Notes: a model not told the origin generated them from the sequence alone. A stretch of DNA of 64,000 nt from Shewanella sp. 10N.286.48.A6 (GCF_002873135.1 NZ_MCVI01000016.1:86657-150656); one strand, 5' to 3'; positions 17,577 to 26,832 are shown, numbered from the stretch's first letter. A program made the numbers and translations.

Positions 17577-19313
17577 TTGAACAATGAGCTGATAGATTTA
17601 GAGCGAGTATTAAAGGCTGGCCAATTAAGTTTAGCTTTAGCAAAAGTAGTAAAGATGAAAAGTGCTTTTGCTAAATTTGATTACTTTTGGTATCTAGCTA
17701 GTGCAGTTTATGAGGCAAATAACTTGGAAATGGCTATTCAGTCAATGGATAAAGCCATAGAAATTAATAAGGCAGATTTAAACTATTATTATCGAAGAGC
17801 GAATCTTTTAAAGAAAAGCCATAACTACTCTGAAGCTATCCTAGACTTCAAGCTGATTGATTCAAAAATTTCGGCAAATTTAGATGTTAAAGTAAACCTT
17901 GCAACTTGCTTTTTAAATTTGAAAGTTTTTGATCTTGCATTAAATTACTATACAGAAGTAAGGTTTTTACAGAAAGGTAATGAGTACTTTTATGAAGTAG
18001 GAATAGCTTCAGTATTCATAGAGCAGAAAAAATTCAATGAAGCTCAAGATATTTATGCCAAGTTAATACGTAAGTTTCCTTCAGATAATTTATTACTCCT
18101 AAACTTTGCTAATTTAAAAGCAAAGTTGCATTTACATGAAGACGTTATTGTATTACTTAAGAGCAAAGTTACCTCAGCGAGCTACCCAGTTATTTTTCGC
18201 TATTTTAGTTCACTCTTGCTAGTGGATATGAACGGGTTTGCAGAACAATACGAATTACTACCCCAAAATATAAAAGAAACTTTTGAATTTTTAAAGTTGA
18301 AACAAAATTATTGCGACAAAAGTGGGATTAATTTTAATTCACTTACTAATTTCAAAACATTGCCACTGTATAACTCAATTTTAGGGTTGACTTTGTGCAA
18401 GCAAGGAGAAGTCGCTAACGGTGTTAAGTTACTTATAGAACAATTTAATAATAAAAATTATGTTTATTACAATGAGTCAATTTTTTACTGCATGGCTTCG
18501 AGTTTACATACAGAGTTAAGTGAAATCTTAAACTTTGCAATAAACATCGAGAATTATACGATGCCAGAACCCCTTGCTTATGAAATGAGGATTTTAAACG
18601 CTAAGCAAAATTGTCTAAGCAAATTTAATGCTGTCATGAAAGGGCTTTCCTGTGAAAACCTTATCACTAAGAAGAACCTTGAAATTTCTGCAGATAAAGT
18701 TTTACATCAAAATTCAGAACGTTTCACTAAAGAGTTAAATGAACTTTTGTATGTAGAGGACCTTAGCTTTGGTGATTTTAATTTTAGAAATGTTAAACAA
18801 TTTATTCATAGTCTACATGATAAGGAAGAGTTCTATTCTCAAGATCAAACTGTAAGAAATGGTACTCAAACAGAAGGAACTCTATTCACATATCAGAGTG
18901 AGAATGTTTTAGAGTTAAAAAACGTTATTGATGGAGCTGTTAGCAACTATCTCGATAAAAAAGCACACACCAAGTTTATAAAAGAGTTTTTTGAGAGCAA
19001 GGAGTTTGAATATTCGTCCTCATTTTCAATTAGATTGAAAGAAAGTGGTCACCATGTAGATCATTATCACTCTAATGGCATCGTTAGCGGCGTTTTATAT
19101 CTTGATATTGATAGTACTAGTTTAGGTCAAGGTTCAGGTTGGCTCAGATTAGGGCAATTAGGTTTGCCCTATATGGATGATTTTGCTGAGTATTATATAA
19201 AACCCAAAGAAGGTCAAATCGTACTATTTCCATCTCACTTTTGGCACGGTGTAAATGAATTTAAATCTAGCAGCAACCGTTTGGCTGTTGTATTTGATGT
19301 GATTGCTAATTAA
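17577..19313 (+). CDS. TPR protein with C-terminal putative 2OG-Fe(II) oxygenase domain
   Basis: Predicted cytoplasmic enzyme of about 578 aa. The first two thirds are helical TPR-like repeats (for example AVYEANNLEMAIQSMDKAI, SHNYSEAILDFKLI). The last about 130 residues form a 2-oxoglutarate/Fe(II) oxygenase domain: DHYHSNGIVSGVLYLD with a candidate HxH metal pair, VLFPSHFWHGV with the distal His, and SNRLAVVFD with the 2OG-binding Arg. The ATG at 17559 is glued to a terminator and lacks a ribosome binding site. TTG at 17577 has AGGGA 7 bases upstream and is preferred. The gene is notably AT-rich compared with its neighbours. It overlaps the end of the convergent hydroxylase-like gene by 8 bases. 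The substrate is unknown; TPRs suggest a protein or peptide partner. Confidence 0.8.
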   Translation: MNNELIDLERVLKAGQLSLALAKVVKMKSAFAKFDYFWYLASAVYEANNLEMAIQSMDKAIEINKADLNYYYRRANLLKKSHNYSEAILDFKLIDSKISANLDVKVNLATCFLNLKVFDLALNYYTEVRFLQKGNEYFYEVGIASVFIEQKKFNEAQDIYAKLIRKFPSDNLLLLNFANLKAKLHLHEDVIVLLKSKVTSASYPVIFRYFSSLLLVDMNGFAEQYELLPQNIKETFEFLKLKQNYCDKSGINFNSLTNFKTLPLYNSILGLTLCKQGEVANGVKLLIEQFNNKNYVYYNESIFYCMASSLHTELSEILNFAINIENYTMPEPLAYEMRILNAKQNCLSKFNAVMKGLSCENLITKKNLEISADKVLHQNSERFTKELNELLYVEDLSFGDFNFRNVKQFIHSLHDKEEFYSQDQTVRNGTQTEGTLFTYQSENVLELKNVIDGAVSNYLDKKAHTKFIKEFFESKEFEYSSSFSIRLKESGHHVDHYHSNGIVSGVLYLDIDSTSLGQGSGWLRLGQLGLPYMDDFAEYYIKPKEGQIVLFPSHFWHGVNEFKSSSNRLAVVFDVIAN

Positions 19314-20352
19314 TTTTTAAAAAATTCAACTTTTCAGAGTCATAAGTCGTTTTAGATTGTCTTATCCATTTTGAAATAATCGTTTTTTTCCCAGAAATTA
19401 TTGGAGTACTTTGATGTAAAGAGTCTTGTAACAACTTTCCATCCGTTGAAGTGTTGTTGAAAACCAAAATATCTCCACACATTAGATGGAATTTTGCTTT
19501 TATATTGGGAAAAAGAGTATCCCCACCTTGATACTCTTCACTATTTAATCCAATTAATATTGTTTTCACTCTTTGCTGACCATCAGAATAACCATGTTCA
19601 TGATTATTTATAAAGTCAAAGTGAGGCTTATACTCTTGCCCCGGCAGATACTGTAATAATGTCATTGGTTCACCATACTGTGCTTGAGTGTCAATTAATT
19701 CAGTAATCAACTTTTCGAATAAAAGACCTAAAAAACCGAGAGTTGAGGGTAGCCACTGAGCAGAAAAAGCAGTTCTATGCGGTGACAGTCTTGGTTGATT
19801 GTTAACGGGGTCTAATATTAGTGAGGGCTGAAGATAAATAGACAGTTCATCAATAATTAGCATAGAAAAATCACTGTTGAATGTTTGCGTATAAAGTGAA
19901 ACCTCCCTATTTGAAGAAACATTTTTTGCAGATAACTTTACTGAATCAAACAGCTTTAAAAGCTCATCTTTATCAGTTATATCAATTGAAAAGTTCTCTA
20001 ATATGATCGCTTTGAGCTGCTTAGCTTTTTGGCATTTCATATGAATTGCTTTATCAATTAAAGATGCAAATGTTTCAAAACCTTCTTTTGTGGGTTTAAA
20101 GCTTATTGTAGCTAAATAATATTCAGCGAAGCCTGAAGTGTTAAATCTGCTTTGTATAAATTTTGGCGTAACTAATTTCTGTCCTTCATAAGACATCATA
20201 AAATCCCAGGCAATTTTTAATTCATGGTCTATTGCTTTATCTATCCAAAGATTGAAAAGTTTTTGATTAGTACGTAAATAAAAAAGCGCGATATGAAAAC
20301 TGGCCATTACTGAGCCGGATTCATAATCTTTCTTTAAGGTATTTAGTTGCAT
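19306..20352 (-). CDS. Prolyl-4-hydroxylase-like 2OG-Fe(II) oxygenase
   Basis: Predicted protein or peptide hydroxylase of about 348 aa. The N-terminal half is helical (possibly Sel1/TPR-like). The C-terminal half is a P4Hc domain: LLQYLPGQEYKPHFDF with the HxD metal pair, then GGDTLFPN, GDILVFNN, SLHQSTPI with the distal His, and GKKTIISKWIRQ with the Lys that binds 2-oxoglutarate. The ATG at 20352 has GGAGA upstream at good spacing; the frame continues to 20415 without a better start. It is convergent with, and 8 bases overlapping, the TPR/oxygenase gene, and flanked upstream by an IS30 remnant. Substrate unknown. Confidence 0.82.
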   Translation of the reverse strand: MQLNTLKKDYESGSVMASFHIALFYLRTNQKLFNLWIDKAIDHELKIAWDFMMSYEGQKLVTPKFIQSRFNTSGFAEYYLATISFKPTKEGFETFASLIDKAIHMKCQKAKQLKAIILENFSIDITDKDELLKLFDSVKLSAKNVSSNREVSLYTQTFNSDFSMLIIDELSIYLQPSLILDPVNNQPRLSPHRTAFSAQWLPSTLGFLGLLFEKLITELIDTQAQYGEPMTLLQYLPGQEYKPHFDFINNHEHGYSDGQQRVKTILIGLNSEEYQGGDTLFPNIKAKFHLMCGDILVFNNTSTDGKLLQDSLHQSTPIISGKKTIISKWIRQSKTTYDSEKLNFLKIN

Positions 20353-20490
20353 TACTTCTCCAAAATAATAATTGCCATGAATTCTTCCAACGAATCCAGA
20401 TAATAACTGCGGCACTCTTCATTGAGGTATAGAGGAAACCACTGCTGAAAGTGGTAGGATTTATCTCGCCAAAGAAAAATGGGTATCACT

Positions 20491-21418
20491 ATGAATTATC
20501 GGCAGTTGGCTGAGTGAAGAAGATATCAGATTTCAGTCCTTTTGGAACGAGGAATTTTAATATTAGACATTGCCAAAACATTTAAATGTCATCGCTCCAC
20601 CATTTATCGAAAGTAAAAGCGTAGTAACCATAAAGCACATTAATAACCAGAAATAGCACATCAGTTATCGGTTACCAAACGTCGTTATGCTGCAAATTCC
20701 ACATACCTCTACAACGTATCGATTTTATCGAAATCTTAACAACTCATAACTGGAGCTAACAAAAATTATTGAACGTGCTAACAGACATTGGAGGTGATAT
20801 TAATAATGAGTGAATACATTGTTTCATCAGGCGTGATAAACAGCAAAGTGGCAAACTTTTTAAGCATTTGCGGCAAGTGCATAAAAAGCTATGGTCGAGG
20901 CAAAAAAAGAAGTCACCTGTTATTAAAAATGCAATATCATAGATGAAAGGCAAGAAACTGTTGATAAACGTGAGCGTTTCCGAGCGCGGGAAATTGATAC
21001 GGTTTTGGGACAGCATGGAACAGGTACAATAGTGACTATTTTAGAGCGTGAAATACGTTTCTACTTTGCTAAGAAGGTGCCTTTTAAGTCAGCAAAAGAT
21101 GTCGCCAAAGCGACCATAGACTTGTTAAGGTCCTACTAGGACTTCGTGCATACAAATACGGCAGATAATGGTCGTGAGTTTACAGGTCATCAAGTGATTG
21201 CCAAAGCATTGGAGGCTGATGTGTATTTTGCTCACCCTTAGAGTTCTTGGAAGAGTGGTGCGAATGAAAATGCCAATGGCTTATTAAGACAATATTTCAA
21301 AAAAGGGTCTGAGTTAAGAACTGTAAGCGATGATGCCATCTTGTTTGCACTCAATAGAATTAACTATCGACCGGGGAGTTGTTTGAAGTTTATACAGCCA
21401 GCTGTTGTGTTTAGATAA
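20491..21418 (+). pseudogene. Decayed IS30-family transposase
   Basis: Reading through stops and at least one frameshift recovers an IS30-type protein. The N-terminal helix-turn-helix reads DIAKTFKCHRSTIYRK. The DDE core includes EIDTVLGQHGTGT, TADNGREFTGHQVIAKAL and GANENANGLLRQYF. The end reads FALNRINYRPG...FIQPAVVF. In-frame stops lie at 20515-20517, 21137-21139 and 21239-21241, and the first lies in a different frame from the last two. The element cannot make active transposase. Clear terminal inverted repeats and target duplications were not found, so its boundaries are those of the coding remnant only. Confidence 0.88.
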
Positions 21419-21863
21419 TTAGCTGTATTAGTTTGTCGAGTGTCGCACTTCGAAGTTGAATTCGGGTCCTTTCTGATATCAACACCATAACAGTTATAAA
21501 AATAAAGAATAATTAACATGGGCGCTGAATTGATGCGGGGTATCTGTATGAATAATTGCAAAGAAATATTGGGGCTTGGCTATTTTTAGACTGAACTTGT
21601 ATACAAATTCACCTTTCGATGTAAATCTATGAATAAAGCTTCTTTTACTATGGTTTTTGATGTCCTCAATTGTTGACACAGGTCAACATTTTGTGAAATG
21701 ATGCGAGCGGGTCTATGCCTTAGCGGGTATAGAATAGGGAAGAAAAAACTAACAATCACAAGAGAAAGATACACTTAGTGAGTGCAACATCGGTTAACAA
21801 TAAAATCGCAGTTGTTACTTTCGAGTTAAAGCTTTCTAATTCACTATAAATTGGTTGGGAACT
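21419..21863. promoter_or_regulatory. Upstream region of the TonB2 operon, with operator-like palindrome
   Basis: About 445 bases between the IS30 remnant and the DUF3450 gene. It contains TGTTGAC-ACAG-GTCAACA (21671-21688), a perfect 7-bp inverted repeat that includes a TTGACA -35-like hexamer, so it looks like an operator overlapping a promoter. No canonical Fur box was found. Open frames in this stretch lack coding features. Confidence 0.5.
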
Positions 21864-22646
21864 ATGTCCAAGGTAAGCAATAGAACAAAAATCGCTACTG
21901 CACTTGTTGGCGCGCTTGCATTAGCTAGCAGCAACTTCGTGATTGCAGATCCTCTAAGTGACGTACAAAAAGCAGACGGCAAAATTCATGCTGATGCTGC
22001 TGCGTCGCAAAACAAAGTTGATAAGTATTTTGATCAAGCACAAGACATGCTTTTTGAGTATGGCTCAGTTGCTGACGAACGCGAATCTTTAAAATCATAC
22101 AATGACTATGTTGCCGGATTGGTTGCAGACCAACAGGCGACAATGAAACTTATCCAAGACGATATCGACGGTGTTGATGCTCTTAGACAAGGTGTTGTTC
22201 CTTTAATGTTTAAAATGGTAGACGCTTTAGAGCAATTTATCGCTTTAGACTTACCATTTAACAAAGACGCTCGTGAAGCTCGTGTTCAACGCTTAAAAGA
22301 TACATTAAATAGCGCTGAAGTAACACTTGCTGAAAAGTACCGCTTGATCTTAGATGCGTATAACATTGAACGTGAATATGGTTCTAAGTTAATTGCAGAA
22401 ACTGGTCAATTACAAATTGATGGTAAAGAAATTCTAGTTGATTTCTTAAACTTCGGTCGTGTAAGCCTATACGCTCAAAGCCAAGACCAAAAGTCAGCTT
22501 GGATGTATAACGCAGAAACTAAAGGTTGGGATGTGTTAGAAGATAGCTATCTTCGTAACTTAAGCAAAGCTATTAAACAGGCTCGTGGTCAAGGTGCTCC
22601 TGATCTATTCGCCTTACCAATCCCTGCTGCGGAGGCTGCACAATAA
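21864..22646 (+). CDS. DUF3450 periplasmic protein of the TonB2 operon
   Basis: Secreted helical protein of about 260 aa. The signal peptide is MSKVSNRTKIATALVGALALASSNFVIA and the mature part is rich in coiled-coil heptads (VQKADGKIHADAAASQ onwards). DUF3450 proteins occur as the first gene of TonB2-type operons in Vibrio and Shewanella; their biochemical role is not settled. The ATG at 21864 follows GGGA; an in-frame TTG three codons earlier is less likely. The stop overlaps the next start as TAATG. Confidence 0.83.
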   Translation: MSKVSNRTKIATALVGALALASSNFVIADPLSDVQKADGKIHADAAASQNKVDKYFDQAQDMLFEYGSVADERESLKSYNDYVAGLVADQQATMKLIQDDIDGVDALRQGVVPLMFKMVDALEQFIALDLPFNKDAREARVQRLKDTLNSAEVTLAEKYRLILDAYNIEREYGSKLIAETGQLQIDGKEILVDFLNFGRVSLYAQSQDQKSAWMYNAETKGWDVLEDSYLRNLSKAIKQARGQGAPDLFALPIPAAEAAQ

Positions 22647-24001
22647 TGAAAAAGTTTATTACTACAGCAATCGTTGCTGCAACTCTGTCACTAACATCAG
22701 GTATGGTTAGCGCTGCAGATGCACCAAAAACGATTGAACAACTATTAAAGCAAGTTCAAACAGACCGTGCTAATGCGACTAAAACCAATAAGAAGCGTGA
22801 AGCAGAGTTCTTAAATGAGCGTGGCGATAAAGCTGCTCTTCTTAAACGTGAAAAATCAGCGCTTGCAGCTGAAAGACAACGTGGTAAAGATCTAGCGCAA
22901 GCATTTACTGATAACGAACGTAAAATCGCACAATTAGAAGAAGATCGTAAGATTGCTTCTGGTGACTTAGGCGAAATGTTCGGTGTTGTTAAAGGTGAAG
23001 CAGGTGACTTTGCTGGTAAGTTAGTTGGTTCTAACATTACTGCACAGTTCCCTGGCCGTGATGCATTTATTGCAGAACTTGGTGCTCGTAAAGAACTTCC
23101 AAAAATTAATGAGCTAGAACAATTCTGGGAAGCTCAACTTTTTGAAATGGTCGAATCTGGTAAAGTTGTTACTTTCGATGCTGATGTAACAGGTTTAGAT
23201 GGCGGTGTTACTAATACTACAGTTACTCGTGTTGGTGCATATAACTTACTTGCTGATGGCAAATACGTTGTTTACAACGCTGACCTTGGTCTAATCCAAG
23301 AGCTTTCACAGCAACCAGGTAGTGCACAAGTATCAAGTGTTAAGTCATTTACAAGTGCGACTTCTGGCTATGAAAAGCTGTTTGTTGACCCTGCACGTGG
23401 TGTGTTACTAAGTGTATTCACTCAAAAAGCGACAATCGAAGAGCGTATTGAAGCGGGTGGACCAATTGGTTACATCATCATCGGTTTACTTGTTCTTGGT
23501 GCGCTAATTTCAATTGAGCGTTTAGTTACTCTTTATATTGTTGGTGCTAAAGTTAAAGCTCAACGTAAAGATACTGCAAACCCAGGTAATAACGCATTAG
23601 GTCGTGTACTTAAAGTTTATCAAGAAAACAAAGACGTTGATGTTGAAACGCTTGAACTTAAACTTGATGAAGCTATTTTGAAAGAAACGCCAGCTCTAGA
23701 AGCACGTATTTCAATCATTAAAGTTCTAGCAGCTATCGCGCCTATGATGGGTCTACTTGGTACAGTAACCGGTATGATTGCAACCTTCCAAACAATTCAA
23801 TTGTTCGGTACTGGTGATCCACGTCTAATGGCAGGTGGTATCTCTATGGCATTGATGACAACGGTACAAGGTCTTGTTGCTGCACTTCCTCTAATGCTTA
23901 TGCACGCAGTTGTTATCGCTCGTAGCAAGTCAGTAGTTCAAGTTCTTGAAGAACAAAGCGCTGGTATCATTGCAGAGCACGCTGAGAAGAGGGCTGACTA
24001 A
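22646..24001 (+). CDS. ttpC: TtpC-like MotA/TolQ/ExbB proton-channel protein with periplasmic coiled coil
   Basis: Inner-membrane protein of 451 aa. It has a signal peptide (MKKFITTAIVAATLSLTSGMVSA), a long charged coiled-coil periplasmic part (about 25-110), a middle domain, then an ExbB-type channel module near residues 270-440 (GPIGYIIIGLLVLGALISIERL, and PMMGLLGTVTGMIATF typical of the TolQ/ExbB family). This architecture is TtpC, the fourth essential member of the Vibrio TonB2 complex. Stop and start codons overlap on both sides. Confidence 0.88.
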   Translation: MKKFITTAIVAATLSLTSGMVSAADAPKTIEQLLKQVQTDRANATKTNKKREAEFLNERGDKAALLKREKSALAAERQRGKDLAQAFTDNERKIAQLEEDRKIASGDLGEMFGVVKGEAGDFAGKLVGSNITAQFPGRDAFIAELGARKELPKINELEQFWEAQLFEMVESGKVVTFDADVTGLDGGVTNTTVTRVGAYNLLADGKYVVYNADLGLIQELSQQPGSAQVSSVKSFTSATSGYEKLFVDPARGVLLSVFTQKATIEERIEAGGPIGYIIIGLLVLGALISIERLVTLYIVGAKVKAQRKDTANPGNNALGRVLKVYQENKDVDVETLELKLDEAILKETPALEARISIIKVLAAIAPMMGLLGTVTGMIATFQTIQLFGTGDPRLMAGGISMALMTTVQGLVAALPLMLMHAVVIARSKSVVQVLEEQSAGIIAEHAEKRAD

Positions 24002-24528
24002 TGATGCTAATCCTGATGGATGTTTGGGACTCTGTCAGGGGCTTCATGGCCACCGGAGGAGATATCCTCTGGTTGGTAGCGGCAGTGCTATTTCTAATGT
24101 GGGTGTTAATGCTTGAGCGTTTTTGGTATATCAATTTAACTGCACCAAAAGAGCATAAAGCGATTATCAACGCATGGAATAATAGAGAGGATTCAACCTC
24201 TTGGTATGCACACCGTATCCGTGAAGCTTGGGTGTCCCAAGCTAAGCAAGATATGAATGCTCGTATGCTGCTTATCAAAACATTAGTAGCCATTTGTCCA
24301 ATGATTGGTCTACTAGGTACCGTAACCGGAATGATAGCAGTGTTCGATGTGATGGCAGTTCATGGTACGAGTAACGCTCGTATGATGGCGGCTGGTATTT
24401 CAATGGCAACCATGCCGACAATGGCAGGAATGGTAGCAGCACTATCAGGTGTATTTTTTAGCACTCGATTAGATGCAAAATTGAAAATTAGTCTCGAAAA
24501 GCTAAAAGATAGCTTGCCACACCACTAG
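24001..24528 (+). CDS. exbB: ExbB2 proton-channel subunit
   Basis: Biopolymer-transport inner-membrane channel of 175 aa. One N-terminal TM segment (ILWLVAAVLFLMWVLMLERFW) is followed by the conserved ExbB hairpin with CPMIGLLGTVTGMIAVFDVM and GISMATMPTMAGMVAAL. It is shorter than ExbB1-type proteins, as expected for ExbB2. Start overlaps the ttpC stop (TAATG). With ExbD and TonB it uses proton flow to energise outer-membrane receptors. Confidence 0.92.
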   Translation: MMLILMDVWDSVRGFMATGGDILWLVAAVLFLMWVLMLERFWYINLTAPKEHKAIINAWNNREDSTSWYAHRIREAWVSQAKQDMNARMLLIKTLVAICPMIGLLGTVTGMIAVFDVMAVHGTSNARMMAAGISMATMPTMAGMVAALSGVFFSTRLDAKLKISLEKLKDSLPHH

Positions 24529-24542
24529 AGAGAGTATTGAAA

Positions 24543-24947
24543 ATGGCACGTAAAAAGCATTTTAGTGTAGAAGAAGAAGCACAAGTAGATATGACTCCGA
24601 TGCTCGACATCGTGTTTATCATGTTGATCTTCTTTATTGTGACGACTTCGTTCATTAAGCCATCAGGTCTTGATTATAAGAAACCTGAAGCTTCTACAGC
24701 GACACAACAAAAATCTGCAAACATCTTTATTGGTGTGAGTAAGACAGGCGTAATTAAGATGGAAAACCGTCAGGTTGACATCGAGCGTGTAACAGCGAAC
24801 GTAGAGCGTATGTTAGCTGAAGCACCAGAAGCGGCTGTATTAATCGAAGCAGACCAAGAAGCAGAACATGGCCTTGTAGTTAAGGTTATGGACAACGTAA
24901 AGAAAGCGGGTATCGACAAAATCTCGATTTCAGCGGGGAAAGACTAA
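24543..24947 (+). CDS. exbD: ExbD2 biopolymer transport protein
   Basis: Single-pass inner-membrane protein of about 134 aa. The TM segment carries the essential Asp in VDMTPMLDIVFIMLIFF, followed by a small periplasmic ExbD/TolR domain. The start is ATG at 24543, after a GAGAG stretch; an in-frame TTG two codons earlier is possible. It lies between exbB and tonB in the operon. Confidence 0.92.
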   Translation: MARKKHFSVEEEAQVDMTPMLDIVFIMLIFFIVTTSFIKPSGLDYKKPEASTATQQKSANIFIGVSKTGVIKMENRQVDIERVTANVERMLAEAPEAAVLIEADQEAEHGLVVKVMDNVKKAGIDKISISAGKD

Positions 24948-24948
24948 T

Positions 24949-25569
24949 ATGCTGAGAGCAATAGTATCACTCATAGTTGGTGCTGCTGTTACTTTCGCCC
25001 TGTTTGTCTTCATGGCCTTCTTGGTCGGTGGCGGCGCTAAACGCGCCGACACTTCAACTGATTCTCCTATTATTGAGATCAGTATGGATAAGCAGGATAC
25101 GAAAGTGCAGGATAAGCCTAGGGTTAAACCTAAGCCACCAGCACCACCTGAGCAACCACCGAAACCGGATACTACTCCGCCAGATACGTCATCAGATATT
25201 GATACGAATATGGCATTTAACATGAGTGGTGTTGTCGCTGGCGGTGCTAGCACAGGTTTTAAACTTGGTAACATGATGACACGTGACGGTGATGCAACAC
25301 CAATTGTACGTATTGATCCTCAATACCCAATTGCTGCAGCACGTGATGGTAAAGAAGGTTATGTACAACTTTCATTTACCATCAACGAATTAGGTGGCAT
25401 CGAAGACGTTAAAGTTATTAAAGCAGAACCTAAACGTATTTTTGACCGCGAAGCAGTTCGTGCGTTAAAGAAATGGAAATACAAGCCTAAAATCATTGAT
25501 GGTAAGGCTATGAAGGTTCCTGGTATGACTGTACAACTTGATTTCACATTGGATAAAGGAGGTAGATAA
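24949..25569 (+). CDS. tonB: TonB2 energy-transducing protein
   Basis: Periplasm-spanning protein of 206 aa. It has an N-terminal TM anchor (IVSLIVGAAVTFALFVFMAF), a proline-rich spacer (KPKPPAPPEQPPKP) and a C-terminal TonB domain with RIDPQYPIAAARDGKEGYVQL and the DREAVRALKKWKYKPK motif. It is shorter than TonB1, matching the TonB2 class. It transmits ExbBD-derived energy to TonB-dependent receptors, possibly including the one at 14.7 kb. Its stop overlaps the next start (TAATG). Confidence 0.93.
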   Translation: MLRAIVSLIVGAAVTFALFVFMAFLVGGGAKRADTSTDSPIIEISMDKQDTKVQDKPRVKPKPPAPPEQPPKPDTTPPDTSSDIDTNMAFNMSGVVAGGASTGFKLGNMMTRDGDATPIVRIDPQYPIAAARDGKEGYVQLSFTINELGGIEDVKVIKAEPKRIFDREAVRALKKWKYKPKIIDGKAMKVPGMTVQLDFTLDKGGR

Positions 25570-26819
25570 TGCGTAAAGTAAATAAAATCGCTAGTGCGTT
25601 GCTACTAACTTTGTGTGGTAGTTCGCTACTCACAGTTTCAACTGCTCAAGCAGCTGAAAAATGTCCAATTGATGAGCGTCAATCTCGTGCAGTTGGTGCT
25701 AGTGCTGGTAAGAAAGTTCAAAAAGCTTTCGAAGAATACACAGAAGGACGTTTGGACCAAGCAATTGAAATTTTGCTTGAAGTGAATACCAAAAATGATT
25801 TTGATGCAGCGTATATAGGACGAATGATCGGTTCTTTCTATGCTGAAAAAGGTCAAATGGCAACGTCAATCAAGTATTTAAAAACAGCAGTAGATGCTGA
25901 CATTCTTGGTGGTACAGATCACGCAGCAACATTACGTTTGTATGCTGACTTATTACTACAAGAAAAGAAGTTTAAAGACGCTATTCCTTACTACTACAAG
26001 TGGATGGACTTTACTTGTAAAGTCGACCCTGTTGTATACCGTCGTATCGGTATTGCATACAGCGAACTTAAGCAGTGGGATAAAGTACTTGAAGTTGCCG
26101 ATAAAGGACTTTCTCTAGTAGAGAAGCCTGATAAAGGCCTTTATCAAATGAAATTAACTGCATACTTCAATCAAAAGAAGTATAAAGAAGCGGTAAAGGT
26201 ACTCGAAATTATGGTACCGCTGTTCCAAGACGATAAACGTTTATGGGTACAGTTAGCGCAATTTTATTTGATGACTGAAGACTATACCAAGTCATTGCAA
26301 ACTTATGATTTAGCTTATAAAAATGGTTTTTTAGAAACTGACGCTAACATTACTCGATTAGCACAACTTATGTCGCAAAATGGTGCGCCGTATAACGCTG
26401 CTAAGCTTTATGAAAAGCACATGAAATCGGGAATGATTAAAGAGACTGAAAAGTCGATTAAAATCTTAGCGGGTTTCTACCATAATGCTAAAAACTTCAA
26501 GCAAGCAGCCAAATTATATGGTCAAGCTGCTGAGTTATCTGGTGATGCTGAGTTATACCTTAAACAAGGTAAAATTCTTGCTATCGCTGAAGAGCCTAAA
26601 GCTGCAATTCCTGTGTTTGAAAAAGCACTTGCAGCAGGTTTGGATGAGCCAGGTGAAGCTGAACTTGAGTTAACTTTAGCCCATTTAAGTTTGAAGCAAT
26701 ATAAGTCTGCTTATAAGCGCGCAAATCGTGCTGCTAAACACAGCAAAACGAAGCGCAGCGCTAACAGCTATATTTCTTATATCAAAGAAAAAGCGCGAAT
26801 TAACAATATTACTTTGTAA
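25569..26819 (+). CDS. TPR-repeat periplasmic protein of the TonB2 operon
   Basis: Secreted protein of 416 aa with a signal peptide (MRKVNKIASALLLTLCGSSLLTVSTAQA), then tandem helical TPR-like units (for example FYAEKGQMATSIKYLKTAV, LWVQLAQFYLMTEDYTKSLQTYDLAY). It is the last gene of the TonB2 operon, a position it also holds in Vibrio, and is followed by a strong terminator. It probably scaffolds the TonB2 complex, but this is inference from context. Confidence 0.85.
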   Translation: MRKVNKIASALLLTLCGSSLLTVSTAQAAEKCPIDERQSRAVGASAGKKVQKAFEEYTEGRLDQAIEILLEVNTKNDFDAAYIGRMIGSFYAEKGQMATSIKYLKTAVDADILGGTDHAATLRLYADLLLQEKKFKDAIPYYYKWMDFTCKVDPVVYRRIGIAYSELKQWDKVLEVADKGLSLVEKPDKGLYQMKLTAYFNQKKYKEAVKVLEIMVPLFQDDKRLWVQLAQFYLMTEDYTKSLQTYDLAYKNGFLETDANITRLAQLMSQNGAPYNAAKLYEKHMKSGMIKETEKSIKILAGFYHNAKNFKQAAKLYGQAAELSGDAELYLKQGKILAIAEEPKAAIPVFEKALAAGLDEPGEAELELTLAHLSLKQYKSAYKRANRAAKHSKTKRSANSYISYIKEKARINNITL

Positions 26820-26832
26820 TCTGGTTAATTTG

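Noticed and set aside
19306..20415. Longer start for the P4H-like protein
   Set aside because: The extra 21 residues lack a start with a ribosome binding site; ATG 20352 has GGAGA at good spacing.
20400..21480. Terminal inverted repeats for the IS30 remnant
   Set aside because: The candidate ends (GCACTCTTCATTGAGG on the left, GCACTTCGAAGTTGAAT on the right) are in direct, not inverted, orientation and do not match.
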